A DNA stretch of 64,000 bases, taken from contig NZ_AP018316.1 of the NCBI RefSeq assembly GCF_002368115.1, positions 2,015,694-2,079,693 on the forward strand, written 5' to 3'. Below the pieces are notes generated by a model. The model had not been told where the DNA came from. It searched no databases and saw only the letters and a program-made list of their open reading frames with translations. This document shows positions 8,034 to 17,920 of this stretch, piece by piece (the stretch's first letter is position 1; each line of letters opens with the position of its first letter). Source of the stretch: Dolichospermum compactum NIES-806 (GTDB lineage Bacteria > Cyanobacteriota > Cyanobacteriia > Cyanobacteriales > Nostocaceae). Both the position numbers and the translations under genes were made by a program.

Positions 8034-9050
8034 ATGAATTCCGACCTGATGCCGTCTTCTGAATCCGCAAATTTCACAGCCTCTAACCAAGGCGTAAAAG
8101 AGATTGAATCCCCTGTTAATGCTAATACATTAGCAAATCAATCCTCTAAACTAGAAAATTCTCTCACTGACTCTAGCAAACCTGACTCTAATGGACATTT
8201 GGCCAATCGAGAACAACCAATTCCACCTCCTAGCGAACCGACTCAATACCGAGCTATTGGGTTAATTCGCGGGTGTTACCATGCTAGTGATGAACAGTTT
8301 ACCCAAGGAACATTAATCACAAAAGATGGGGTTGAACTTAATGCCGTCCTCTTAGGTCGGATTATGAGTTTAGTCAAAAATCACTTAGACCTAGAGAAAG
8401 AACATCTATGGGTAGTTTATCCCCGCACTAGACAAGAAAATGACGCATTGCACCTGCAAATTGTTGGTGTTTGGGAACCAGAAAATCTAGCGAAATCTGA
8501 ACTAGATGAAAATGTCCCAGATCCCACTGCGCGAAAGTTACATAACTTCACAGTAGTGTCCGATAACGGTAGCGTAGCGTCAACCATTCATCCAAAACCC
8601 TCGTCAGCAGTTCCTGATGGAGGCTTTTCTGTGCGTGGTGAGGTAGTTTACCAGTCCTTTGACGAAAAGAGTTTGGTTGTGAAAATCAAACAAGCTCCCC
8701 GTAAACCTACTGATAAAGCTAAATATTTTAAGTTGAAACTCAAGGGCGTATTAACTACCAAAGCTGTAGGTAAGTTCTGGGACTTCAATGTTAAACGGGA
8801 AGCTGACGCATTAGTTATAGTTAATGCCGAAGCGATCGCCGATTTACCCAAAAAACGCCGACCACCCCTCAAAGGAGCGCCTCGTGGTGCCGGTGGTGGT
8901 GCTGGTAGAAAGCCATTCCCTCCTAGACGCAATGGAGAAGCCCCACGTCCCATTAAAAAGACAGCAGGTGATTCCACAGTTATCACTAAACCTGTGCCAA
9001 AAACCCCCACTCCTAAGCCAGTTAAAAAGCCTAAACCCGCTGGGGAATAA
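8034..9050 (+). CDS. Conserved hypothetical protein with basic Pro/Gly-rich C-terminus
   Basis: 338 residues from the ATG at 8034, chosen because AAGGAG sits six bases upstream; a longer frame from TTG 7968 lacks such a site. The first 75 residues are polar and low-complexity. The middle (about 80-260) is a folded region beginning RAIGLIRGCYHASDEQFTQG and later GEVVYQSFDEKSLVVKIKQA, with beta-strand character. The last 80 residues are strongly basic and rich in Pro, Gly, Arg and Lys (KKRRPPLKGAPRGAGGGAGR). Such a tail often binds RNA or DNA. I do not recognise a named domain. A perfect 18-bp stem hairpin downstream separates it from the convergent DUF39 gene. Confidence 0.8.
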   Translation: MNSDLMPSSESANFTASNQGVKEIESPVNANTLANQSSKLENSLTDSSKPDSNGHLANREQPIPPPSEPTQYRAIGLIRGCYHASDEQFTQGTLITKDGVELNAVLLGRIMSLVKNHLDLEKEHLWVVYPRTRQENDALHLQIVGVWEPENLAKSELDENVPDPTARKLHNFTVVSDNGSVASTIHPKPSSAVPDGGFSVRGEVVYQSFDEKSLVVKIKQAPRKPTDKAKYFKLKLKGVLTTKAVGKFWDFNVKREADALVIVNAEAIADLPKKRRPPLKGAPRGAGGGAGRKPFPPRRNGEAPRPIKKTAGDSTVITKPVPKTPTPKPVKKPKPAGE

Positions 9051-9129
9051 GTCAGTTGTCAGTGGTCAGTTGTCAGTTGTTAATTGCCAAGAAGCCTAAA
9101 CTAAATAAGTAGCTTGGCACAATTAAATA

Positions 9130-9215
9130 TAAAACCTCTCTCCAAGCCTCTCCCCCACCAGGGGAGAGGCTTTGACTCCCTCTTCCCTGGGAAGGGGGTT
9201 AGGTTTATATTATAT
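9130..9215. repeat. Fragment related to the MITE family A core
   Basis: The sequence AAACCTCTCTCCAAGCCTCTCC...GGGGAGAGGCTTTGA...GGGGTTAGGTTT matches the C/T-rich core of MITE family A (copies at 30505, 49794 and 59548). It lacks the GAGGATGTTTGAAAAGT ends, so it is a degraded or differently bounded copy. Confidence 0.5.
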
Positions 9216-9248
9216 TTTTTAACGCCCACCTACTTAGGCATTAATTTT

Positions 9249-9287
9249 GAGGGAATAAGAAAGAATTCTATTCTTTCTTATTCCCTC
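9249..9287. terminator. Perfect 18-bp stem hairpin between convergent genes
   Basis: GAGGGAATAAGAAAGAAT (9249-9266) pairs completely with 9270-9287 around a TCT loop, and T-rich sequence follows. It lies between the plus-strand gene ending at 9050 and the minus-strand gene ending at 9340. A two-way terminator is the simplest reading. Confidence 0.55.
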
Positions 9288-9339
9288 TTTCTCCTGACTC
9301 CTGACTGGTCACTGAGCGAAGCCGAAGTGCTGACTCCTT

Positions 9340-10509
9340 TTAAAATTCCGTCCAACGGTCTTGGGGTAAAAAAGAACGCTCCATAGGAATTGGGGCTACT
9401 GGTTCAGCGAGAGTAAATTTCCCTTCCGTAATCCATTGTTTTAACTCTTGGGCTACTTGTCGGGAAAGAAACAAACTGGCTAAAGAAGCTACTCGTACCG
9501 TCCTACCTTCAATAGTGACACGCCCAGATTTAAGTTGAGCGTAACTCACTAAACCGAAAGTAGGACGGACACGACGGGGAATCGAAAAATCTACAATTGG
9601 TGCTACTAAGTCTTTGTCTTGGACAGCACAGCGTTCTACCACACCAGTATTTAAAACTGGCAGTGGTACACCTACACCCATCATTAAAGATGGTCCATAG
9701 CTTTTAAAATAACAACCTCGTATCCATCGCGCGTCCATTTGTTTAGCATCACCAATTAACGCTAAAGTTGCCGATGGTCCAATAGGTGTCCGATTTTCTA
9801 ACCGCTTTTGCAAGGGAAAATGTTGTGTCCCTTCCCAAGCTACATAACCAATACCCCCAGCGAGAAAAATCCTCGTCCCAATCCCCACAAGTTGTAAATC
9901 GGGATCATTGAGGAGGGGTGACAGTGAACCTGGGTTAGAATAGACTGCATTCCCCACACGGGGTTGCAATGGTCCTAAGTAGGTATGCAGTGGGCGATCG
10001 CCTCCATTCACCCCAACAATAAAATTTTGATAAAGATTGCGCGGATTAAATAAATAAAACTGATTGATAGTGTCACGGGTAACAGTGGTTTCAAATGTGG
10101 CTCTAGGGTAACAATCGGTAACTTGTCCTACAGCGCGAACTTGGATAGATTTACCGGCAATTAAATCCTCAATTACATGACCACCACCACGTTCTCGTAC
10201 TTCTTCCCCGTCCAGGGAATCAACTGGACAACTAGCACCCAAGTATAAATCCACCGCCCCAAAACCAGCATAAACTGGAACTCCGTCCAACCAGCAACGC
10301 CGAATTTTAATCGGTGGGTCAGTATGTCCTAAGTTAATAATTGCACCACTTGATTCCATTGGCTCAAATGTGCCAGTAGTAATTACATCTACTTCCTTGG
10401 CGGTTTTAGTCACACCAATTTCGGCAACTCGCGCTTTTAACTCTTCAACCGTCCAGACTATCGCCCGTTTTCGGCTGATTTTTTCATTAATTTCGGCAAT
10501 TGTTCGCAT
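9340..10509 (-). CDS. Homocysteine biosynthesis protein (DUF39 family)
   Basis: 389 residues from the ATG at 10509; an upstream in-frame TTG adds four residues but is less likely. The N-terminus (MRTIAEINEKISRKRAIVWT) and the segment VITTGTFEPMESSGAIINLG are typical of DUF39, as are the glycine-rich stretches GVNGGDRPLHTYLGPLQP and GIGTRIFLAGGIGYVAWEG. Known: DUF39 proteins in methanogens take part in forming homocysteine from aspartate semialdehyde and sulfide. In cyanobacteria the role is inferred only. The protein appears full length with no frame damage. It stands alone on the minus strand between repeat-rich spacers, upstream of the hisD terminus. Confidence 0.85.
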   Translation of the reverse strand: MRTIAEINEKISRKRAIVWTVEELKARVAEIGVTKTAKEVDVITTGTFEPMESSGAIINLGHTDPPIKIRRCWLDGVPVYAGFGAVDLYLGASCPVDSLDGEEVRERGGGHVIEDLIAGKSIQVRAVGQVTDCYPRATFETTVTRDTINQFYLFNPRNLYQNFIVGVNGGDRPLHTYLGPLQPRVGNAVYSNPGSLSPLLNDPDLQLVGIGTRIFLAGGIGYVAWEGTQHFPLQKRLENRTPIGPSATLALIGDAKQMDARWIRGCYFKSYGPSLMMGVGVPLPVLNTGVVERCAVQDKDLVAPIVDFSIPRRVRPTFGLVSYAQLKSGRVTIEGRTVRVASLASLFLSRQVAQELKQWITEGKFTLAEPVAPIPMERSFLPQDRWTEF

Positions 10510-10534
10510 TTTTAATCTCAAGGACTATCACTCG

Positions 10535-10720
10535 ATTTTGGATTTACGATTTTGGATTTTGGATTGACTCTACCCTCAAGTGTAGAAGCCCGAAAATTTT
10601 GGATTTGGGACTGACGTTAGCGAAGCGTACGCGGCGCAGCGAGTATTTCTCCATCCTTCAGGACGGGGATTGTACCAAATTTTTCTACTCTAAAATCTAA
10701 AATCTAAAATCTAAAATTCC
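10535..10720. repeat. GATTTTGGATT inverted-repeat element, copy 1
   Basis: Left arm units GATTTTGGATTT are mirrored by right arm units AAATCTAAAATCTAAAATC. The middle reads CTACCCTCAAGTGTAGAAG and CCATCCTTCAGGACGGGGATTGTACC. A close relative with the same middle (CTACCCTCAAGTGTGG, CTTGTACC) lies at 12798-12957, and a third, simpler one at 20045-20218. It has no coding capacity. Confidence 0.6.
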
Positions 10721-10723
10721 CGC

Positions 10724-12019
10724 TCAATCCTCTACTCTGAGTTTAACGGAATCAGCATGGGAAGGTAGACCTTCTGTAGTTGCTAAGATGTCAATGGCAG
10801 ATGCCACTTTTTCCAAGGCAGTTTGTGAGTATTGAATAATACTTGAGTGTTTTAAAAATGTTTCTACCCCTAAAGCGGAAGCATAACGGGCAGCGCCAGA
10901 AGTAGGTAAGGTATGGTTAGGACCTGCCAAATAATCTCCTACCGCTTCAGGTGTGGAACTACCCAGGAATATTGCCCCAGCATGGCGAATTTGGTTCATT
11001 AAAGCCCAAGGATCGGCAACTTCTAATTCTAGGTGTTCTGGTGCAAATTCGTTGGAAAGTTCGGCTGCTGCGGCTAGGGATTCTACCACCACAATTAAAC
11101 CATAATGGGCGATCGCCTTTTCCGTATCTATCCGGCGTGGATGATCTACCAATTGTCTTTCCACCGCCATTTGCACTTTTTTCGCCAACCCCGCATCCGT
11201 TGTCAGCAAAATTGCGGCCGCCATAGGATCATGTTCTGCTTGGGCTAATAAGTCCGCCGCCACATAAGCAGGATTAGCTGTTTCATCAGCAATTACCAGC
11301 ACTTCGCTAGGACCAGCTAAAGAATCAATGCCCACAGTTCCGTAAACTAACTTTTTAGCCAAGGTGACATAAATATTACCAGGTCCGGTAATCACATTGA
11401 CTTTGGGGATAGTTTCCGTGCCATAGGCTAAAGCTGCGATGGCTTGAGCACCCCCCACACGGTAAATTTCCTGAATTCCTGCTTCTTGGGCCGCTACCAA
11501 AACCGCAGGATTCACCATTTTACCGCCTCTAACTGGTGTCACCATCACTACACGAGGGACACCTGCCACTTTTGCGGGAATGGCATTCATTAACACTGTA
11601 CTGGGATAACAGGCCCGACCACCTGGTATATATAAACCGGCTCGATCTACGGGGGTGTAGCGTTTGCCTAAAACTACTTCATCATCGCCAAACTGTACCC
11701 AGCTTTTCGGGACACGCTGACTGTGAAAAGCCTCTATTTTTTGGCAAGCTAGACGAATCGCCTGGAGCAAATCCTTGGATACCTGTTGGTAGGCTGCATC
11801 CAGTTCCGATCCTGTTACCTTGAGTTCTTCTGCTTTGAGAATTTGGTGATCAAATTCTGCTGTATAATGTAGTACAGCTTTGTCGCCTTGGCGCTTCACC
11901 GCTTGCAACACTTCGCGGACTGTTGCTTCTTTATGAAGTACCTGTTCATCCTGGGTGCGATCGCAGATTCGTTGAAGTTCTGATCTAACGTCTGCCTGCT
12001 GAGTAATAATTCGCAGCAT
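10724..12019 (-). CDS. hisD: Histidinol dehydrogenase
   Basis: 431 residues from the ATG at 12019 (MLRIITQQADVRSEL), the usual family length. The longer frame to 12061 adds 14 residues of unlikely sequence. Known: HisD carries out the last two steps of histidine synthesis, oxidising L-histidinol to L-histidine with two NAD+, as a cytosolic zinc-dependent homodimer. Seen: the family signature VNVITGPGNIYVTLAKK followed by GIDSLAGPSEVLVIADE, and the zinc/substrate region LLAQAEHDPMA. The histidine-containing segments EFAPEHLELE and GPNHTLPT are also present. No other his gene is adjacent, consistent with the scattered his genes of cyanobacteria. Confidence 0.95.
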   Translation of the reverse strand: MLRIITQQADVRSELQRICDRTQDEQVLHKEATVREVLQAVKRQGDKAVLHYTAEFDHQILKAEELKVTGSELDAAYQQVSKDLLQAIRLACQKIEAFHSQRVPKSWVQFGDDEVVLGKRYTPVDRAGLYIPGGRACYPSTVLMNAIPAKVAGVPRVVMVTPVRGGKMVNPAVLVAAQEAGIQEIYRVGGAQAIAALAYGTETIPKVNVITGPGNIYVTLAKKLVYGTVGIDSLAGPSEVLVIADETANPAYVAADLLAQAEHDPMAAAILLTTDAGLAKKVQMAVERQLVDHPRRIDTEKAIAHYGLIVVVESLAAAAELSNEFAPEHLELEVADPWALMNQIRHAGAIFLGSSTPEAVGDYLAGPNHTLPTSGAARYASALGVETFLKHSSIIQYSQTALEKVASAIDILATTEGLPSHADSVKLRVED

Positions 12020-12488
12020 GGAGTAATGACAATACCAAATTTTACAATATTCACACAACAAGAACCATCTGAGCTTTAGACCGATTACGACAATATCGCG
12101 TTAGTAGAACAACCGTTCAAAATAGCTAAAAAGCCTAAAATATCAAGCTTTTTGACTTTTGACTCTTGACTTTCGACTTGCGCTTTGTGGTGTGAGGGTA
12201 TAAAGCTGAGTGTAATTCTCTTCTCTAGCTTAACCTGGATTTTTTTTGATACTACTTTATAAAATTCAGACAGCCTGAGAAATTTAATATTCCAGAAGTC
12301 CGAATTTGGGGAACTGATCTGGTTTCCTTGTCAGTGAATCATTGTAATCTATTTTTTGAGCCGCAGGCATCAGCTTTTCCGCCCAAATAAAATATTTTTT
12401 CAGAAACTATCACATTAGCGAAAATAATGCTATATTTATTAAACCTAGTAGTGTGTGTACATAATTAATAGTCTTTTTTGGAATTACT
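12020..12488. other. Divergent intergenic region between hisD and rpsT
   Basis: No gene is seen. A run of TTTTGACTTTTGACTCTTGAC near 12150-12172 belongs to the simple-repeat family found in other spacers. The last 90 bases before rpsT are AT-rich and contain TATATT and TAATGC-like boxes suitable for a promoter, but none is clear enough to call. Confidence 0.4.
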
Positions 12489-12776
12489 GTGGCGAATACA
12501 AAGTCTGCTCTTAAACGCGCACAAATCGCAGAACGTAACCGACTGCGTAATAAAGCATATAAATCAGCCGTGAGAACGCTGATGAAAAAATACTTCAGTT
12601 CTGTGGAAGCTTGTGCTGCTAACCCGACAACAGAACTCAAGCAGGAAGTGGAAGCAAGAATGTCCGAAGCTTACAGCAAAATTGATAAAGCTGTAAAAAC
12701 TGGCGTGCTGCATCCCAACAATGGAGCCAGAAAAAAGTCCAGATTGGCTCATAAACACAAAACCCTTACCGCTTAG
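12489..12776 (+). CDS. rpsT: 30S ribosomal protein S20
   Basis: 95 residues starting at GTG 12489 (MANTKSALKRAQIAERNRLR), the expected length and N-terminus of bS20. It is a very basic helical protein that binds 16S rRNA in the small subunit body. The C-terminus (LHPNNGARKKSRLAHK) is the conserved S20 tail. It is the first gene of the cyanobacterial order rpsT-tatD-rpoB-rpoC1-rpoC2. A repeat element fills the 195-base spacer to tatD. Confidence 0.96.
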   Translation: MANTKSALKRAQIAERNRLRNKAYKSAVRTLMKKYFSSVEACAANPTTELKQEVEARMSEAYSKIDKAVKTGVLHPNNGARKKSRLAHKHKTLTA

Positions 12777-12797
12777 TCAGTAGTTCAGTGGTCAAGA

Positions 12798-12957
12798 GAT
12801 TTTGGATTTTGGACTTACGATTTTGGATTTACTTCTACCCTCAAGTGTGGAGACTGATGATTTTAGATTGCTGATTTTGGATTAATTCCGCTCTCTCATG
12901 GCGGATCTTGTACCAAAAATTCTCAATCCAAAATCTAAAATCCAAAATCTAAAATTT
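12798..12957. repeat. GATTTTGGATT inverted-repeat element, copy 2
   Basis: GATTTTGGATTTTGGAC repeats on the left and AATCCAAAATCTAAAATCC repeats on the right can fold back on each other. The middle shares CTACCCTCAAGTGT and CTTGTACC with the copy at 10535-10720. It occupies almost the whole rpsT-tatD spacer and ends 15 bases before the tatD start codon. Confidence 0.6.
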
Positions 12958-12971
12958 TTCACCAACAAGCC

Positions 12972-13757
12972 ATGCAACTTATAGATACCCACGTACACAT
13001 TAACTTTGACACTTTTCAGCCAGATTTAGCAGCCGTACGTTCTCGGTGGCAAGAAGCAGGAGTAGTGCGATTAGTCCACTCCTGTGTTCATCCCCAGGAA
13101 TTTGTGAGCATTCAAGCTATAGCAGAGCAGTTTCCTGAACTTAGCTTTGCTGTAGGGCTGCATCCTCTAGATGCTCATAAATGGGATGAGCAAACAGCTG
13201 CCCAGATCAAGTCTTTAGCCAGTTCTCATTCCCAGGTAGTAGCCATTGGGGAAATGGGATTGGATTTTTACAAAGCAGATAATTATGAGCATCAACATCA
13301 AGTATTTGCATCACAATTAGCGATCGCTTGTGAACTCAATTTACCAGTAATCATCCATTGTCGTGATGCTGCACCTGCTGTCAGAGACGTACTGCAAAAA
13401 TGGCGGGACTTGCATGGAGTCATGGTACGGGGTGTCATGCACTGCTGGGGAGGGACACCAGAAGAAACTCAGTGGTTTCTGGATTTAGGTTTCTATATTA
13501 GCTTCAGCGGCACTGTTACCTTCAAGAATGCTCAAACTATTCAAGCGAGTGCAGCGATGGTGGATAGCGATCGCTTGCTGATAGAAACAGATTGTCCATT
13601 TCTGTCACCCGTTCCTAAACGAGGTGAAAAACGCAATGAGCCAGCCTATGTTCGCTATGTAGCGGAAGCACTAGCAAAACTACGAGCCGAAACAATAGAA
13701 GAAATTGCCCAGAAAACCACCCAAAATGCCTGTAGATTATTCGGTCTATCATTATAA
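12972..13757 (+). CDS. tatD: TatD family metal-dependent hydrolase (DNase)
   Basis: 261 residues, full family length. Metal-binding motifs are all present: DTHVHINFD at the N-terminus, GEMGLDFYK in the middle, then IIHCRDA, VMHCWGG and the C-terminal IETDCPFLSPVP. Known: TatD proteins are TIM-barrel enzymes with two divalent metals and 3'-5' DNA exonuclease activity, acting in DNA repair or quality control in the cytosol. The position between rpsT and rpoB is conserved in cyanobacteria. No frame damage is seen, and the start ATG is supported by homology of the first residues. Confidence 0.93.
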   Translation: MQLIDTHVHINFDTFQPDLAAVRSRWQEAGVVRLVHSCVHPQEFVSIQAIAEQFPELSFAVGLHPLDAHKWDEQTAAQIKSLASSHSQVVAIGEMGLDFYKADNYEHQHQVFASQLAIACELNLPVIIHCRDAAPAVRDVLQKWRDLHGVMVRGVMHCWGGTPEETQWFLDLGFYISFSGTVTFKNAQTIQASAAMVDSDRLLIETDCPFLSPVPKRGEKRNEPAYVRYVAEALAKLRAETIEEIAQKTTQNACRLFGLSL

Positions 13758-14578
13758 ATGATCATCAAATCTTTAGCATTAGCACCGCAAGGCGGAAGTC
13801 GAAATTCAAAAGTCAAAAGGAAGACAGTATAGGCTTCTTAACGATTTAGAATGGTTGGTTTATTCATGCCGGCTTATAAGATGCAAATGGAGGATAAAAA
13901 TGTGCTAAAATTAATCCCTCCAAAACATTTAGGTCAAGCCATAATGGTAAAGGAAGGATAATAATTCCTAAAACTCAATTTGTGCTGTTATCAACCCGAT
14001 ATTAGCCAGTTTGAGAATTTGTGGTTTTAGCCCGCTTGATCAATCGAAGCGACCCAAATCTAAAATCCAACATTGTCTGCCCATCCACTTAAATCTCTAC
14101 AAACGGATGCTCTCAATAAATCACAAACAATGGCAACCAATGTTTCACTCTCAAAAAACTTGAAAAGGTGGAAACGGCAATCCTTTGGTATATCAAACAA
14201 TAAAGAAAATCGTTAAAAGTAATTGTCCACTCCAGACAATCATAGCAATATCAAATCCATAGTGCAGCCTTAAACACAACGTTGTGCTATCGAATCCTAC
14301 TCCGGTGTCAGTCCCCAGTTTTGGGAATTCACAGCCAGGATCAAGTGTGAGGTGTAAAAGATGAACAAGTGTGAAGTAGAAAGAAATGTTAGGGCTGACG
14401 CGACCAAGAGGAGCTATCAGTCAAAAATATAGCAGCAGATTATTCTCAAGCTTATGGACTTCATACCTTTGAATTCATATTTTAGCACAAAGCCTTCATG
14501 GCAGACTCTCAGCTATGGCTGCGCCACGCAAGCTATCGGCTTCCTTTAAAGTTTAACCAGGTTGATAAAGGTAAAGGC
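13758..14578. other. Long leader region upstream of rpoB
   Basis: Some 820 bases without a convincing gene. The left part is a degenerate copy of the CTAGTAC-type repeat (13779-13875, with AGCACCGCAAGGCGGAAG and AACGATTTAGAATGGTTGG). The rest is AT-rich and unremarkable, with a GAGGAGCTATC at 14408 that resembles a ribosome site but has no frame behind it. The rpoB promoter must lie here. An in-frame ATG at 14498 would add 27 residues to RpoB that do not look like the family. Confidence 0.45.
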
Positions 14579-17500
14579 ATGACTAACGACGACAAATACA
14601 TGGAATCCGCCTTTCTGTTACCAGACTTGATCGAAATTCAGCGTTCTAGCTTTCGTTGGTTTCTAGAAGAAGGGCTAATAGAAGAACTGAATTCTTTTAG
14701 TCCAATCACAGACTACACTGGCAAATTAGAACTGCACTTTTTAGGTAATAACTATAAACTCAAAGAACCTAAATACAGCGTTGAAGAATCCAAGCGGAGA
14801 GACAGCACCTATGCAGTGCAAATGTATGTTCCTACCCGTCTACTGAACAAAGAAACAGGAGACATTAAAGAACAAGAAGTATTTATTGGTGATCTGCCCT
14901 TGATGACAGATAGAGGCACATTTATCATTAATGGAGCCGAGCGCGTCATTGTGAATCAGATTGTGCGATCGCCTGGAGTTTACTATAAATCAGAAATTGA
15001 TAAAAACGGAAGACGTACCTATTCCGCCAGCTTAATTCCTAACCGGGGCGCATGGCTCAAATTTGAAACAGATCGTAATGACTTAGTTTGGGTACGGATA
15101 GATAAAACCCGGAAACTATCAGCCCAAGTACTTCTGAAAGCACTGGGATTATCCGACAACGAAATTTTTGATGCCCTGCGCCATCCAGAATACTTCCAAA
15201 AAACCATCGAAAAAGAAGGGCAATTTTCCGAAGAAGAAGCCCTAATGGAATTATATCGAAAACTTCGTCCCGGTGAACCACCTACAGTTTTAGGTGGACA
15301 ACAGCTTTTAGACTCCCGCTTCTTTGATCCTAAACGCTATGACCTGGGAAAAGTCGGTCGTTATAAACTTAACAAAAAACTGCGTCTTTCTGCCCCCGAC
15401 ACCATGCGCGTCCTCACCCCTGGGGACATTCTCGCCGCCATTGACTACCTGATTAACCTAGAATACGACATCGGTAGTATTGATGACATTGATCATCTCG
15501 GAAATCGCCGAGTCAGAAGCGTTGGTGAATTACTGCAAAACCAAGTCAGAGTAGGGTTAAACCGCTTAGAAAGAATTATTCGAGAACGGATGACAGTATC
15601 CGATGCCGAAGTTCTCACCCCCGCATCCCTAGTTAACCCCAAACCCTTAGTCGCAGCTATCAAAGAATTCTTTGGTTCGAGCCAACTAAGTCAGTTCATG
15701 GATCAAACCAACCCCCTAGCGGAATTGACCCATAAACGCCGCCTCAGTGCCTTGGGTCCAGGTGGTCTCACCAGAGAAAGAGCCGGGTTTGCAGTTCGAG
15801 ATATTCACCCCAGCCACTACGGACGGATTTGTCCCATCGAAACACCAGAAGGACCAAACGCCGGACTCATTGGTTCATTAGCCACCCATGCCCGTGTTAA
15901 CCTCTACGGTTTTCTAGAAACACCCTTTAGACCAGTAGAAAACGGCAAAGTCTTATTTGACGTTCCGCCCGTCTACATGACAGCAGACGAAGAAGACGAC
16001 CTCCGCACAGCCACCGGTGACGTTCCCCTAGATGAAAACGGTTACATCAAAGGACCCCAAGTCCCAGTTCGCTATCGCCAAGACTGGACAACCACCGGAC
16101 CTGAACAAGTGGATTACGTAGCAGTTTCCCCAGTGCAGATAGTCTCAGTAGCTACTAGCATGATTCCCTTCTTGGAACATGATGACGCTAACCGGGCACT
16201 GATGGGTTCTAATATGCAACGCCAAGCTGTACCCCTGTTAAAACCAGAACGCCCCTTAGTGGGAACAGGTTTAGAAGCCCAAGCCGCGAGAGACTCCGGG
16301 ATGGTCATAGTGTCCCGCACAGATGGCGATGTGGTGTATGTTGATGCCACAGAAATTCGTGTCCGTGCCAGCGGTCAACTATCCGCAGCTAGTGGTAGCC
16401 AAGTTATTGAAAAAGGCCAAGAACTTAAATACAAACTTTCTAAATACCAACGTTCTAACCAAGATACCTGTTTAAACCAAAAACCATTGGTGAGAATTGG
16501 TGAAAAAGTCGTTGCTGGTCAGGTATTGGCAGATGGTTCTTCCACAGAAGGGGGAGAACTGGCATTAGGACAAAATATCGTTGTCGCCTATATGCCTTGG
16601 GAAGGTTACAACTACGAGGATGCCATTCTCATTTCCGAGCGCTTGGTGCAAGAAGATATCTATACCTCTATTCACATTGAAAAATACGAAATCGAGGCAC
16701 GACAAACCAAACTCGGGCCGGAGGAAATCACCAGAGAAATTCCCAACGTCGGAGAAGATGCCCTCAGACAATTAGATGAACAAGGGATTATTCGCATTGG
16801 GGCATGGGTAGATGCTGGAGATATTCTCGTGGGTAAAGTCACCCCCAAAGGTGAATCAGACCAACCCCCAGAAGAAAAACTACTCCGCGCCATCTTTGGT
16901 GAAAAAGCCCGCGATGTCCGCGACAACTCTCTGCGAGTTCCCAATGGTGAAAAAGGTCGGGTAGTTGATGTCCGGTTATTCACCCGTGAACAAGGTGATG
17001 AACTGCCACCTGGGGCAAATATGGTAGTCCGGGTTTATGTGGCTCAAAAGCGCAAAATCCAAGTTGGCGACAAAATGGCAGGGAGACATGGTAACAAAGG
17101 GATTATTTCCCGGATTTTGCCTGCTGAAGATATGCCCTATTTAGCCGATGGTTCACCAGTAGATATTGTTCTCAATCCCTTGGGTGTACCTAGCCGGATG
17201 AACGTCGGACAGGTGTTTGAATGTTTGCTGGGTTGGGCTGGTCATAATTTGGGAGTTAGGTTCAAAATTACTCCTTTTGACGAAATGTATGGGGAAGAAA
17301 CTTCCCGGCGCTTAGTTCATGGCAAACTCCAAGAAGCCAGAGACGAAACTGCGAAGGATTGGGTCTATAACCCCGATAATGCGGGGAAAATCATGGTCTA
17401 TGATGGTCGCACCGGCGAACCCTTTGACCGGGCGATTACTGTCGGTGTTGCCTATATGCTCAAACTCGTGCATTTAGTTGATGACAAGATTCACGCTCGT

Positions 17501-17917
17501 TCCACAGGTCCCTACTCTTTGGTGACTCAGCAACCGTTGGGTGGTAAGGCTCAACAGGGTGGGCAAAGATTTGGAGAAATGGAAGTATGGGCATTGGAGG
17601 CTTTCGGCGCTGCTTATACCTTGCAGGAGTTGTTAACAGTCAAGTCCGATGATATGCAGGGACGGAATGAGGCACTGAATGCGATCGTTAAAGGTAAGGC
17701 TATTCCCCGTCCGGGTACTCCTGAATCTTTCAAGGTATTGATGCGCGAGTTACAGTCTTTGGGCTTGGATATTGCGGTACATAAGGTAGAAACCCAAGCC
17801 GATGGTAGTTCTTTGGATGTGGAGGTAGACCTGATGGCCGACCAAGCCGCTCGACGGACACCACCTAGACCCACCTATGAGTCGCTTTCCCGTGAGTCTT
17901 TGGAAGGGGACGATTAG
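14579..17917 (+). CDS. rpoB: DNA-directed RNA polymerase subunit beta
   Basis: 1112 residues from the ATG at 14579 (MTNDDKYMESAFLLPDL), preceded by AAAGG and matching the usual cyanobacterial N-terminus; the frame extends upstream to 14498. Known: beta forms one jaw and much of the catalytic cleft of RNA polymerase. Seen: the rifampicin-region sequence LSALGPGGLTRERAGF and RDIHPSHYGRICPIETPEGP, and the C-terminal GRHGNKGIISRI. The protein ends in YESLSRESLEGDD. It heads the rpoB-rpoC1-rpoC2 set. The 231-base gap to rpoC1 consists of three simple-repeat families instead of a short spacer. Confidence 0.97.
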   Translation: MTNDDKYMESAFLLPDLIEIQRSSFRWFLEEGLIEELNSFSPITDYTGKLELHFLGNNYKLKEPKYSVEESKRRDSTYAVQMYVPTRLLNKETGDIKEQEVFIGDLPLMTDRGTFIINGAERVIVNQIVRSPGVYYKSEIDKNGRRTYSASLIPNRGAWLKFETDRNDLVWVRIDKTRKLSAQVLLKALGLSDNEIFDALRHPEYFQKTIEKEGQFSEEEALMELYRKLRPGEPPTVLGGQQLLDSRFFDPKRYDLGKVGRYKLNKKLRLSAPDTMRVLTPGDILAAIDYLINLEYDIGSIDDIDHLGNRRVRSVGELLQNQVRVGLNRLERIIRERMTVSDAEVLTPASLVNPKPLVAAIKEFFGSSQLSQFMDQTNPLAELTHKRRLSALGPGGLTRERAGFAVRDIHPSHYGRICPIETPEGPNAGLIGSLATHARVNLYGFLETPFRPVENGKVLFDVPPVYMTADEEDDLRTATGDVPLDENGYIKGPQVPVRYRQDWTTTGPEQVDYVAVSPVQIVSVATSMIPFLEHDDANRALMGSNMQRQAVPLLKPERPLVGTGLEAQAARDSGMVIVSRTDGDVVYVDATEIRVRASGQLSAASGSQVIEKGQELKYKLSKYQRSNQDTCLNQKPLVRIGEKVVAGQVLADGSSTEGGELALGQNIVVAYMPWEGYNYEDAILISERLVQEDIYTSIHIEKYEIEARQTKLGPEEITREIPNVGEDALRQLDEQGIIRIGAWVDAGDILVGKVTPKGESDQPPEEKLLRAIFGEKARDVRDNSLRVPNGEKGRVVDVRLFTREQGDELPPGANMVVRVYVAQKRKIQVGDKMAGRHGNKGIISRILPAEDMPYLADGSPVDIVLNPLGVPSRMNVGQVFECLLGWAGHNLGVRFKITPFDEMYGEETSRRLVHGKLQEARDETAKDWVYNPDNAGKIMVYDGRTGEPFDRAITVGVAYMLKLVHLVDDKIHARSTGPYSLVTQQPLGGKAQQGGQRFGEMEVWALEAFGAAYTLQELLTVKSDDMQGRNEALNAIVKGKAIPRPGTPESFKVLMRELQSLGLDIAVHKVETQADGSSLDVEVDLMADQAARRTPPRPTYESLSRESLEGDD

Positions 17918-17920
17918 GGA

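Noticed and set aside
8648..9010. Long minus-strand frame opposite the conserved basic protein
   Set aside because: A shadow of the plus-strand gene, which has a clear ribosome site and better codon use.
14285..14310. TATCGAATCC resembling a tRNA T-arm
   Set aside because: The loop lacks TTC, and no acceptor or anticodon arms can be paired around it.
14498..14578. Upstream extension of rpoB to an earlier ATG
   Set aside because: The 27 extra residues do not match RpoB N-termini, and the inner ATG has a good ribosome site and the family start.
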